Shown here one piece after another: positions 1-7,438 of a stretch of DNA of 58,375 nt. The stretch lies in NCBI GenBank assembly GCA_943330235.2, contig CALQGY020000008.1:1-58375 (forward strand), read 5' to 3'. The notes beneath the pieces are model-generated. The model saw nothing but the letters and a program-made list of their open reading frames with translations, was not told the DNA's origin and searched no databases. The stretch's first letter is position 1, and each line of letters starts with the position of its first letter. The position numbers were made by a program, and so were the translations under genes. This stretch comes from Candidatus Kuenenia stuttgartensis. GTDB lineage: Bacteria > Gemmatimonadota > Gemmatimonadetes > Gemmatimonadales > Gemmatimonadaceae.

Positions 1-1
1 C

Positions 2-625
2 TACGCGCTCTCGGGTGGCGTGCGGCGCTATCAACCGTATTTCAGTTTGTGGACGCTGTGGGGCGCCTTTAGCCCCGTGCCGTACACCGCCGCAAACGCG
101 TCCGCGCAGTGGCAGCCGGCGTCGTGGCTGCATGTGCACGCGCGCGGCGAACGCTATCAGTACGCCAACGCCGATATCTCGACGGCGCTCACCCCCACGC
201 TGGAAGATCGCGGCTGGCGCGCCAATACGGGCGCCACGGCCACCGTGAACACGCACTGGACGCTGGACGGCACCTACAGTCTGGAGCACGGTCCCGGCGC
301 CTCCGGGCGTTTTGCCGACGGCACGATTACCTACACGCCGACCAGCGCCTACGCGTTTGACGTGTACGGCGGCACGATGGCCCGCCCGCTCGAGCTGCGC
401 TACTACGATGCCACCAGTCGCTGGATCGGTGCGCGTGCATCGTGGCAGGTCAGCACGCAGCAACGGCTGTGGAGCGACGTCGCCCTCGTCAACGATGATC
501 GCGCCCGCCCCGATGCCGGCGCGTCGTCCATGTCGCAGCTGCGCGTACGCGCCGGTCTCAGTCTTGCCTTCGGCTCGAAAGCCGACCGCATCCCCCTGCC
601 TCCCGCACACCCGAGGGGGCCATGA
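2..625 (+). CDS. Outer-membrane beta-barrel protein, C-terminal part (5' end outside window)
   Basis: The reading frame is open from the left edge, so only the last 207 residues are visible. They show a run of alternating polar/hydrophobic strands rich in aromatic residues (for example LHVHARGERYQY, TLDGTYSLEHG, AFDVYGG, LRVRAGLSLAF), separated by short turns, as in transmembrane outer-membrane beta-barrels. No enzyme motif is seen. The stop codon overlaps the start of the multiheme cytochrome by 4 nt (ATGA), so the two are almost certainly translated together. Inferred role: an outer-membrane porin or sheath that houses or docks the cytochrome. The extension after the last strand, ending in a proline-rich tail, is unusual because barrels normally end in an aromatic residue. 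The missing N-terminus prevents a family assignment; a TonB-independent porin-like barrel is most likely. Confidence 0.7.
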   Translation, partial: YALSGGVRRYQPYFSLWTLWGAFSPVPYTAANASAQWQPASWLHVHARGERYQYANADISTALTPTLEDRGWRANTGATATVNTHWTLDGTYSLEHGPGASGRFADGTITYTPTSAYAFDVYGGTMARPLELRYYDATSRWIGARASWQVSTQQRLWSDVALVNDDRARPDAGASSMSQLRVRAGLSLAFGSKADRIPLPPAHPRGP

Positions 626-2109
626 CCCCCACACGCAACCGTTTCACCTTCACCCTGATCACCTTCACCCTGTTGACGTGGTGGCCGTTTTTTCTGTCCG
701 CCCAAACAGTCGCGGCAACCACCGCCACCACCGCGTCCTTCCCGCACGCCCGCCACGCTCGCGTCTTCCCCTCCTGCACCGGCTGCCACACCGGCGTCAC
801 CGAATCCGGCAAACCCGTCTTCCCCGACACGACCGTCTGCGCCTCCTGTCATGACGGCACCATCAAGCCGCGTGTCTCGTGGACTCCGCGCCTGACGCCG
901 CGCGCCACCAATCTCCGTTTTACGCACGCCGCGCACAGCGCCGCGGCCACCGCCAAGAGCACCGCCAACAGTGGTCTCCTGCGCAACTGTTCGGCGTGTC
1001 ACGTGCCGAGCGATGCCCCGCGCATGAACGTGCAGCACGCGGTGGTGGGGCAGTGTCTCTCGTGCCACGGCGTCAAGGGCACTCACATCGATGCCGATCG
1101 CCAATCGTGCGCGACCTGTCATCTGCGGCTTACCGACGCGCCGCTCTTGGCGCGCAGCACCATCGCGAAATTCCCCAAGCCGCAGTCGCACAGCGCGCCC
1201 GACTTCCTACTCGGCGCGCACGGCAAAGCGGCCAAGGGGCCGGGCGGCAGCGAGGCGATGGCCGTCTCCGCCAACTGCGCCACGTGTCACGCGCGCAATC
1301 TGTGCATCAGCTGTCATGTGAACGCGCCCGAGGTGCCGGCCATTCGCGCGCTCGCGCTGGATGATCGCGCGGCGGTGTTTCGCGGCACGCAGCCCGTGCC
1401 GGCGAGTCACGCCGCTGCAGACTTTGCCCGCACGCATGGGCGCAGTGCGCAGATGACTCCCGCCAATTGCGCCGCGTGTCACGCGCGCAGCAGTTGCATG
1501 ACCTGTCATGTGGGCAATCCGCCGCGTGCGGTCGCGGCCTTACCGGCGCCGGGCGTCGGACGCGCCGCGGGCGCGCAGCTCACGCGCATGCCGCCTGCGA
1601 CACACACGAACGCGTTTCGCGAGGGCCATGGTCCGCAAGCGAACGCGCGCCCCAATAGCTGCGAAACGTGTCATCAGCGCAGTACCTGTCTCTCGTGTCA
1701 TCGCCCCGATGGCACTCGGCAGGCGGGGTATCATCCGCAGAACTTTATCACGCGGCACCCCAGCGCAGCGTATGCGCGTGCCGCCAATTGCAATGATTGT
1801 CATAACCCGGCGCAGTTCTGCCAGAGCTGTCATCAGCAGTCGGGGCTGGTCGCGGCCGGGCGTCTCGGACGCGTAGGCTATCACGATGCGTTTCGTGGGT
1901 TCAGCCTGGGGCATGGGCAGGCGGCGCGTCAAAGTCTCGAGACCTGCGCCTCGTGTCACGCCGAGCGCGAGTGCACCGCCTGTCATTCGGCGGTGGGGGG
2001 CGGGTACCGATTCAGTCCGCACGGCCCGGGCTTTAACGCGGCGCGGATGCGGGCGAAGAATCCGTCGGTGTGTATCGCCTGTCACGGGAAGGCGATTCCG
2101 GAACGGTGA
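622..2109 (+). CDS. Sixteen-heme c-type cytochrome
   Basis: The 495-residue protein has a Sec signal peptide (hydrophobic stretch around residues 8-26) followed by sixteen CXXCH heme-attachment motifs, from CTGCH at residue 52 to CIACH at about 484. Five of the sites are close pairs, CXXCH-x4/5-CXXCH (for example CATCH/CISCH, CAACH/CMTCH, CETCH/CLSCH, CNDCH/CQSCH, CASCH/CTACH), separated by about 60-80 residues, which suggests an internally repeated diheme module. Extra histidines (GHG, HGK, THG) could be distal ligands. It is predicted to be a periplasmic or surface electron carrier in the cytochrome c3/doubled-CXXCH class. Coupling to the preceding barrel gene suggests a porin-cytochrome complex that moves electrons across the outer membrane. 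No CXXCK or hydroxylamine-oxidoreductase-type motif was seen, so an enzymatic role is not supported. The ATG start overlaps the upstream stop. Confidence 0.9.
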   Translation: MTPTRNRFTFTLITFTLLTWWPFFLSAQTVAATTATTASFPHARHARVFPSCTGCHTGVTESGKPVFPDTTVCASCHDGTIKPRVSWTPRLTPRATNLRFTHAAHSAAATAKSTANSGLLRNCSACHVPSDAPRMNVQHAVVGQCLSCHGVKGTHIDADRQSCATCHLRLTDAPLLARSTIAKFPKPQSHSAPDFLLGAHGKAAKGPGGSEAMAVSANCATCHARNLCISCHVNAPEVPAIRALALDDRAAVFRGTQPVPASHAAADFARTHGRSAQMTPANCAACHARSSCMTCHVGNPPRAVAALPAPGVGRAAGAQLTRMPPATHTNAFREGHGPQANARPNSCETCHQRSTCLSCHRPDGTRQAGYHPQNFITRHPSAAYARAANCNDCHNPAQFCQSCHQQSGLVAAGRLGRVGYHDAFRGFSLGHGQAARQSLETCASCHAERECTACHSAVGGGYRFSPHGPGFNAARMRAKNPSVCIACHGKAIPER

Positions 2110-2253
2110 CGGGGGCACGTCTGCGTGAATTGGATGCATCGGCGTCACGAAATCGGACGCCGATGGCGCCCATTCCCCCATCGGGTCAGATTTCGGGTCT
2201 GGTGATACGCGCGACGGTATTCAGACCCCTTTTGATCAATACGGAGCTTCAAC

Positions 2254-2760
2254 GTGCAGAATTACGGCGCGAAGCAGATGGCGGACAGCTGGCGCACGGT
2301 GCGCAAGAACACGATCCAGATCGCCGAGGAGATTCCGGCGGAGCAGTATGGTTTCCAGGCCGCGCCGGACACGATGACGGTGGCGCAGATCCTGGCGCAT
2401 ATCGCGACGTCGCCGTACTGGGCCGAGCAGGTGCATTTCGTGGAGCGGAAGAGCGCGTTGGCGATTCCTGATTTCGGCGCCTATTTCGGCAAGTCGGGCG
2501 CGATGGCGGCGGCGCTGACCACGAAGGACGCGATCGTGGATTCGCTGATCGCCGGCGGCGAGTCGTTCGCGCTGCAGCTGGAAGCGATGACGGCCGAGCA
2601 GCTGGACGAGATGGTGCAGCTGCCGAACGCGAGCAAGTCGCGTTTCGAGATGCTGTTGGGCGTGAAGGAGCACGAGATGCATCACCGCGCGCAGCTGATG
2701 CTGGTGGAGCGGTTGCTGGGGATCGTGCCGCATATCACGCGGGCGCGGCAGCAGCGCTGA
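2254..2760 (+). CDS. DinB-family four-helix protein
   Basis: A 168-residue all-helical protein of the DinB/YfiT-like metal-binding superfamily. Putative metal ligands are H49 (LAHIATS), H140 and H144 (KEHEMHHRAQ), the usual three-histidine pattern. Members include thiol-dependent S-transferases and many uncharacterised proteins; the substrate cannot be read from this sequence. The start is GTG, chosen because GGAGC lies exactly six bases upstream, the same spacing as at several other genes here. No signal peptide, so it is cytoplasmic. It sits alone, followed by a strong hairpin. The 144 bp between the cytochrome and this gene hold no other recognisable element. Confidence 0.85.
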   Translation: MQNYGAKQMADSWRTVRKNTIQIAEEIPAEQYGFQAAPDTMTVAQILAHIATSPYWAEQVHFVERKSALAIPDFGAYFGKSGAMAAALTTKDAIVDSLIAGGESFALQLEAMTAEQLDEMVQLPNASKSRFEMLLGVKEHEMHHRAQLMLVERLLGIVPHITRARQQR

Positions 2761-2783
2761 GGCGCGGGCTGGGCGAGCTGTCT

Positions 2784-2818
2784 GAAGGGCACCGGGCGCA
2801 TGTTGCCCGGTGCCCTTC
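2784..2818 (+). terminator. Strong hairpin downstream of the DinB gene
   Basis: A perfect 14-bp stem (2784-2797 pairing with 2805-2818) with a 7-nt loop, starting 24 nt after the DinB stop. There is no long T run afterwards, but in a high-GC genome such stems commonly act as intrinsic terminators. It could serve transcripts from both directions, because the next gene is convergent. Confidence 0.75.
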
Positions 2819-2873
2819 GTGCGTTGGGGTAGCACTCACCGAGGTGGGAAAGCGCCTCGAGCCGGCGCGCGCG

Positions 2874-2923
2874 TGATCCTGCGGGTTCCGTTGTTTCCGT
2901 GGGTTTCCGTGCGAGGCGGTTGA
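2874..2923 (+). repeat. Partial copy of the window's interspersed GTTTCCGTG element
   Basis: This 50-bp stretch between convergent genes contains GATCC, then two GTTTCCGTG-like blocks and AGGCGGTTG. It matches one arm of the element found at 24895-25380 and 43459-43715. The opposite inverted arm is not present, so it looks like a solo arm or degraded copy. Confidence 0.5.
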
Positions 2924-2993
2924 AGGCCCGCCCGTGGATCGCTGGAGGGGGAACCGTGCGGCGACTCCACCCCGCGCCGCCCCCCGCACACGC

Positions 2994-3881
2994 TCACCGC
3001 GCGGCGACTCCGCCCCGCGCCGCCCGCACAAACCCCACAATCCGCCGCACAATCTCGCTGTCCCCGCGATTGATCCGCGCAAACGCGCCCACGCTCACGC
3101 CGTGCGTGCCCGGCACCCAGATCTCCTCCACCGGCACCTGCGCCTTGCGCAACGTTGCTGCCAGCGAGCGCGTGTTCCTCGGGTTCACCGTCTCATCATC
3201 CTGACCCATCACCAAGAGCGTCCGCAACGACCGCGGCGTTACGAAGTGCACCGGCAGCGCATCGTATTCCCGCTCCTTGGGACCGGCAAATGTCCGCTTG
3301 AGCAAATCGGTATCGAAGATGAAGTCGTACGGACCCGATAGCCCCACGAATCCACTGAGGCCGTCCGGCGTGGTCCCCTGCTTGGCGAGGTAACGGGGAT
3401 CGTATGCGACCAGTGCCGCCAGCTGCGCCCCGGCGCTGTGCCCCATCAACACCACCCGCGCGGTATCACCGCCCCACTCGGCGGCGTGCGCTTTCGCGTG
3501 CGCCACCGCCCGCGCGACGTCGTCGACAAAGGTAGGGAAGCGCGTGTCGGGCATGAGCCCGTAGTTGGGGAGCACCGCCACGAATCCCATCTGCGCCAGC
3601 GCCTTGCCCACCCACGCGTACGCGTCCTTGCTGCCGCTTTGCCAGCTGCCGCCGTGCACGAAAATCACCACCGGCGCCGGCGCGGACAACGGCGCCCCTG
3701 CGCTGTCGAGGGCGCGGTACACATCCATGCGCTGCCGGGGCCCGTCGCCGTATGCGATCTCCGTGCGCGGGACCGCGACGGTCTCGATGAGATTGGCCGC
3801 GCCGAGCTGGATGTCGGTGCAGCCGGCGACAGCGAGTGCGAGGAGCGGGAGGCATCGGCCGAGGCGGATGACGCGAGCCAT
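2994..3881 (-). CDS. Lipoprotein alpha/beta hydrolase (carboxylesterase, BD-FAE-like)
   Basis: The predicted 295-residue protein starts with a lipoprotein signal (MARVIRLGRC..., lipobox AVAGC). The body is an alpha/beta hydrolase: HGGSW oxyanion motif, GHSAG nucleophile elbow with catalytic Ser, an Asp in GQDDETV, and the catalytic His in GTHGVS. This is typical of small esterases of the bile-acid-degrading/feruloyl-esterase-like and kynurenine-formamidase-like group. The start at 3881 is chosen because it places the signal peptide at the N-terminus; upstream in-frame starts (to 3962) would overlap the cyclase gene and add a charged tail. It lies 52 bp downstream of the cyclase-family gene on the same strand, so they may be co-transcribed. 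Confidence 0.85.
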   Translation of the reverse strand: MARVIRLGRCLPLLALAVAGCTDIQLGAANLIETVAVPRTEIAYGDGPRQRMDVYRALDSAGAPLSAPAPVVIFVHGGSWQSGSKDAYAWVGKALAQMGFVAVLPNYGLMPDTRFPTFVDDVARAVAHAKAHAAEWGGDTARVVLMGHSAGAQLAALVAYDPRYLAKQGTTPDGLSGFVGLSGPYDFIFDTDLLKRTFAGPKEREYDALPVHFVTPRSLRTLLVMGQDDETVNPRNTRSLAATLRKAQVPVEEIWVPGTHGVSVGAFARINRGDSEIVRRIVGFVRAARGGVAAR

Positions 3882-3933
3882 CATCGTCTTCGTCGTTGGC
3901 GCGCCGCTTCGCCGTGCCTGCCCACGCGCATCC

Positions 3934-4743
3934 TCACGTCGCATCGGCCGCTCCCTCCTCAAAGATCGCCACGACCCGCGTCCATCCCGCCGACGCGCGA
4001 TGAATCTTCACGGGAAAGCAGGAGACCTCAAATCCGTGCGCCGGCAGCGACTCCAACTGGTGCAACTTCTCCATCTGCCAATACGGAATCTCGCGGCCGG
4101 CCTTGTGCCCCTCCCAAATAATGGCCGCATCATGCGACTCGCCCCATTTCCGCGCCGTCTCACTGAACGGCGCATCCCACGACCACGCATCCGTGCCCAC
4201 GACGCGCACGCCACGCTCCGTGAGATAGAGCGTGGCCTCGCGTCCGATCCCACACCCCGCCTGCAGATACTCCGGGCGGCCGAAGCACAGACCGGCGCGC
4301 GTGTTCACGAGCACGATATCGAGCGGCTGCAACACGTGCCCGATGCGGGTGAGCTCCGCCTCCACATCGGCGGCCGTGGCCACGTAGCCATCGGGAAACG
4401 CGCGGAAATCGAGTTTGACCGCCGGCCGCAAGCAGTATTCCAGCGGCGTCTCGTCGATCGTGGGCGCACGACGCGGCCCCGTCAGGGCGGCATGATCAGT
4501 GGTGGAGTGGAAGTGCCAGGGCGCATCCATGTGCGTGCCGTTGTGCGTCGAGAGCGTAATCGTTTCGACGGCCCATCCTTCGCCATCCGGCAGGTCGTCC
4601 GGCCGAAGCCCCGGAAAGAACGCGGCCATGGTGGTGACCGTCTCGTGGTGCGCGCTGTACCGAATGTTGATCTCCATGCCCGGCGGATCGACGGGCAGGT
4701 CATTCTGGATCGCGATGGACAAGTCGACGAATCGGCGCGTCAT
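3934..4743 (-). CDS. Cyclase-family metal-dependent hydrolase (kynurenine formamidase-like)
   Basis: A 269-residue protein starting MTRRFVDLS, the typical beginning of the cyclase family (Pfam cyclase, KynB-like). It has the metal-binding motif HNGTHMDAPWHF (HxGTHxDxPxH) near residue 85. Later it has a second set of family residues in VNTRAG and GTDAWSWD. Members hydrolyse N-formylkynurenine, isatin or related cyclic amides; this one is longer than typical KynB, so the substrate is uncertain. No signal peptide. The frame remains open upstream to 5331 through another gene, but homology begins at the ATG at 4743. A downstream esterase on the same strand suggests a two-gene hydrolytic unit. Confidence 0.85.
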   Translation of the reverse strand: MTRRFVDLSIAIQNDLPVDPPGMEINIRYSAHHETVTTMAAFFPGLRPDDLPDGEGWAVETITLSTHNGTHMDAPWHFHSTTDHAALTGPRRAPTIDETPLEYCLRPAVKLDFRAFPDGYVATAADVEAELTRIGHVLQPLDIVLVNTRAGLCFGRPEYLQAGCGIGREATLYLTERGVRVVGTDAWSWDAPFSETARKWGESHDAAIIWEGHKAGREIPYWQMEKLHQLESLPAHGFEVSCFPVKIHRASAGWTRVVAIFEEGAADAT

Positions 4744-4874
4744 GGAAGCCCGTGCGGGGGAGGACAAGAGAGCGATGGCAGGCGAGTATAGACGGTCCGT
4801 TGCCATCACGCGAGGGCCGCGGTCAGGCACGCCACCGGCCTGGGACTTCCCATTACGCCGCGCCGTCGCCCCGC

Positions 4875-5465
4875 TTACGCCGAGAGATACAGAATCTCTG
4901 CGACATATCCCTGATTGTTGTATCGCGAGCGATACCGGCCATCGTTGGGCTGTTCGTTCAAGCGACCGTCCCACGGATCGAGAAACGAGATGGTCCGGTG
5001 CGTCGCGCGCCCCACCACTAAGAAGTGGCCGCCCCCGCCGTTCCAGCACACGAGCACAATCGCCGGCTTGTTGATCGCGATCTTGTTGGCCCGGATGACC
5101 CGCGGTTGGCCGTTGAAGCCCGTGTGTTCGACCTGCATGCCCTGCAGGCGGAGCGCGCGGGCGAGCTGTGCGGCGAAGAATCCAAAATTCGCCACCGTGG
5201 ACGCCATGCTGCTTTGGGTGGCGCTGAACGCCCCCGGTCGCAGTGTCATTGGACCATCCGCTGACGGGACGCCTAACGGGGCGAGCGCGTTGCCGATGGC
5301 CTGCCCGTAAATCCTCGTCGCGAGCTGCCACTCGTCTTCGTTAATGCTGGCCTGTCGGATGATCCCGCGTGCCATCCATGCGCACGCGACGCCGCACGAG
5401 TTCAGCTGGTCCTGCTTCCAGATCTGGTACGTGCGCCCGCTATGGTCGCGTTCGATTCGGATCAT
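4875..5465 (-). CDS. Papain-like cysteine protease, C39/C70-type fold
   Basis: A 196-residue protein without signal peptide. Near the N-terminus DQLNSCGVAC gives the oxyanion Gln and the catalytic Cys (C24). Catalytic His is in GGGGHFLVV (H147) and the third residue is probably D163 in LDPWDG. This Cys-His-Asp order and spacing fits papain-like peptidases of the C39 or C70 (AvrRpt2-like) groups. No GG-leader substrate, ABC transporter or secretion gene lies nearby, so bacteriocin maturation is not supported. It could be a toxin, effector or housekeeping protease; which one cannot be decided. It has its own 131-bp downstream gap to the cyclase gene. Confidence 0.7.
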   Translation of the reverse strand: MIRIERDHSGRTYQIWKQDQLNSCGVACAWMARGIIRQASINEDEWQLATRIYGQAIGNALAPLGVPSADGPMTLRPGAFSATQSSMASTVANFGFFAAQLARALRLQGMQVEHTGFNGQPRVIRANKIAINKPAIVLVCWNGGGGHFLVVGRATHRTISFLDPWDGRLNEQPNDGRYRSRYNNQGYVAEILYLSA

Positions 5466-5780
5466 GCAGCGTCCTCAACGATGTGAAAGTGTGCGCCGAC
5501 GGAAGGTTTCGAGGCGGTACACATTTCAACGTTTGCGCGAGAAGTCAAGAGTGGTGTCACGCCTAGAGGCATGAACCAACTACCTCCCGCGCCCCCGTTT
5601 CCCCCGCCATCACTGGCGCGCCTCTACCCCGCGTGGTCAATTTCGCACAGATCAGATCGGTCAGGGACCATCGCGCCGCACGGCGAGGCCCTTGTCGGCT
5701 GAGCGGTACCCGCTGGAGACGCACTGGTCTCCCCTCGTCGCCGCGTTCCGAGTCGACCACTCCGCACTCCACGCATCGCC
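5466..5780. other. Divergent intergenic region, 315 bp, no gene seen
   Basis: This stretch separates the minus-strand cysteine protease from the plus-strand membrane hydroxylase and should hold both promoters. I see no convincing reading frame, tRNA-like fold, repeat or clear promoter hexamers. Confidence 0.5.
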
Positions 5781-6371
5781 ATGGGCGTACTGTACCGCTG
5801 GACCGAGCGGGTGTCGGAATCCCGGATCAATTACTGGGCTACCTACGTGGTGGACCTCAGTCTGGCCGGTTGCTTCATGGCCTTCGATCTCACGCATCAC
5901 GCGCTGTCGCCGTGGGCCGCCGTCGTGCTCTTCGGGGTCGGACTCTTTGCCTGGACGTTGACCGAGTACCTGTTCCATCGCTGGATGTATCACAACATGG
6001 GCATCGCCCTCACGCGCGACGGCCATGACAAGCACCATCTCGATCCCAAGCGCTACCTCGCGATGCCGTGGATGTTCACGCCGCTGATCTTCATTCCGTC
6101 TCAGCTGCTCATCGGCTACGTGATGGGATTGCGCGGATTCTCTGCTTTACTCGCCGGGTGGTTTGTGGGGTTTGTGGGGTACGGGCTAATGCACCACAGC
6201 TTGCATCACTACAAACTCCCCTTCGCGTGGTACCGACATCTGCAGTCGCAGCACCGGGTGCATCATGCGATGCCCGACGTGAATTACGGCGTCACGATGC
6301 GGTATTGGGACCGGTGGTTTGGGACGGAGTTTGTGAAGGCGGGGAAGGTGGGGCCACGACGTGAAGGGTGA
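5781..6371 (+). CDS. Membrane fatty acid hydroxylase / sterol desaturase superfamily protein
   Basis: A 196-residue integral membrane protein with three to four hydrophobic segments and the histidine clusters of the diiron hydroxylase superfamily: EYLFHRWMYH (HxxxH), DGHDKHH (HxxHH), MHHSLHH and HRVHH. These bind a di-metal centre used to hydroxylate or desaturate lipids such as fatty acids, sterols or carotenoids. The product is within the usual size range for the short bacterial members. No lipid or carotenoid gene is adjacent, so the substrate is unknown. A repeat-rich 3' region follows directly. Confidence 0.85.
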   Translation: MGVLYRWTERVSESRINYWATYVVDLSLAGCFMAFDLTHHALSPWAAVVLFGVGLFAWTLTEYLFHRWMYHNMGIALTRDGHDKHHLDPKRYLAMPWMFTPLIFIPSQLLIGYVMGLRGFSALLAGWFVGFVGYGLMHHSLHHYKLPFAWYRHLQSQHRVHHAMPDVNYGVTMRYWDRWFGTEFVKAGKVGPRREG

Positions 6372-6405
6372 CGGTGATCGGTGAAGCGTGAACGCTGACG
6401 GGCGA
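6359..6405 (+). repeat. GTGAA/GGTGA simple repeat
   Basis: Imperfect tandem copies of GTGAAGGGTGA / CGGTGATCGGTGAAGCG overlapping the 3' end of the hydroxylase gene. The reverse complement of the same motif occurs at about 10503-10545, so it belongs to a dispersed intergenic simple-repeat family. Confidence 0.5.
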
Positions 6406-6440
6406 GCGGCAGTCCCCTATGTGCGCCCCTACGCCCGCCC

Positions 6441-7274
6441 CTACGCCCGCAGCATCCCGCGGCTCCACGCCGCATAGCGCGCCGCCGACGCCTGCACCAC
6501 CGCGTGCGCGTCCCGCTCGATGTGAAAGTCCCACCACGCGCCATAAATGCGGTCGAACCGCCGCGCGTCCAGCACCGCCGCCATACGCGCCACTTCCTGC
6601 GGTGGTAGCGGAATGAGATTCGGATAGCTGCGCATGAAGCCCACAAACTGTCGGTCGGGAACGACCTGCACGGTATCGCCCGTGAGCAACGCGCCGCGGC
6701 CCTCGGCACCCGCATCCCACTGCAGCACCGTGCTCCCGGCGAAGTGCCCGCCCACCTGCGTGAGCGTCACGCCCGGCACCACCTCGCGCGTGGCGCCCTC
6801 CCAGTACTCAATGGCCGCATCCGGACGCATCACGTGGTCACGGTCCGCCGCGTGCAGCAGAATGGGCGCGTTGTCGAACGCACGACTCCAGGCGACCATG
6901 CTGGAGTAGTAATGCGGATGCGAAATGGCGATCGCGGCCAGGCCACCCAGCGCGGTGATGATCGCGATCGTCGCCTCGTCCAACAACGTGATGCAATCCC
7001 ACAACACATTGCCGTGCGGCGTGCGCACCAACAGCGCGCGCTGCCCGATACCGAACGTCGGCGTCGTGCCAATGCCGAACAGATTGGGCTCGAGCTGCTG
7101 AAACGCGTTGCGATGGCCGACGGCGATCTGCGCCAGGGTGGTCCAGCGTTGGCCGGGGGCGGGCACGTATTGCCGCTCATCGGTGCACGTGCGACATGCG
7201 GCGGGGGCGGACGCGGCCGGCGGATATTGCGTGCCGCAGGTCATGCAGACGAAGGACTCTTCACGCAGGGGCAT
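6441..7274 (-). CDS. MBL-fold hydrolase with N-terminal Cys4 zinc-ribbon-like segment
   Basis: A 277-residue protein. Residues 10-30 hold two paired cysteines (CMTCG ... CRTC), a small zinc-ribbon-like module. The rest resembles the metallo-beta-lactamase fold: an IAISHPHYYSSM block where the canonical HxHxDH would stand, GGHFAGSTV and TGDTVQVV later, and a C-terminal HIERD. The active-site motif is changed (HPHYYS), losing the Asp and the third His, so metal stoichiometry or catalysis may differ. No signal peptide. The start at 7274 is chosen because similarity begins at MPLREES. It is divergent from the binding lipoprotein with a 164-bp shared promoter region. The substrate is not known. 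Confidence 0.75.
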   Translation of the reverse strand: MPLREESFVCMTCGTQYPPAASAPAACRTCTDERQYVPAPGQRWTTLAQIAVGHRNAFQQLEPNLFGIGTTPTFGIGQRALLVRTPHGNVLWDCITLLDEATIAIITALGGLAAIAISHPHYYSSMVAWSRAFDNAPILLHAADRDHVMRPDAAIEYWEGATREVVPGVTLTQVGGHFAGSTVLQWDAGAEGRGALLTGDTVQVVPDRQFVGFMRSYPNLIPLPPQEVARMAAVLDARRFDRIYGAWWDFHIERDAHAVVQASAARYAAWSRGMLRA

Positions 7275-7438
7275 GGCGGTTCGGTCGGCAGGTGAGGCGC
7301 GCAGAGTACGCTGGCACGGCATGTGAGCACGCGGGGTGAGCACGCGGGGTGGGAAGGGCGCGCTACCGTAATGTGGCGCCGTCGGGCCGCTGACGCTTGC
7401 CATCGGCACGAGAGATATTACCGGATCGATACTTGCCG

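Noticed and set aside
403-1191. Long minus-strand frame opposite the cytochrome
   Set aside because: No recognisable protein; explained by GC-rich third-position bias opposite a clear multiheme gene.
4744-5331. Upstream in-frame extension of the cyclase gene
   Set aside because: It runs antisense-frame through the cysteine protease region without similarity; the family N-terminus begins at 4743.
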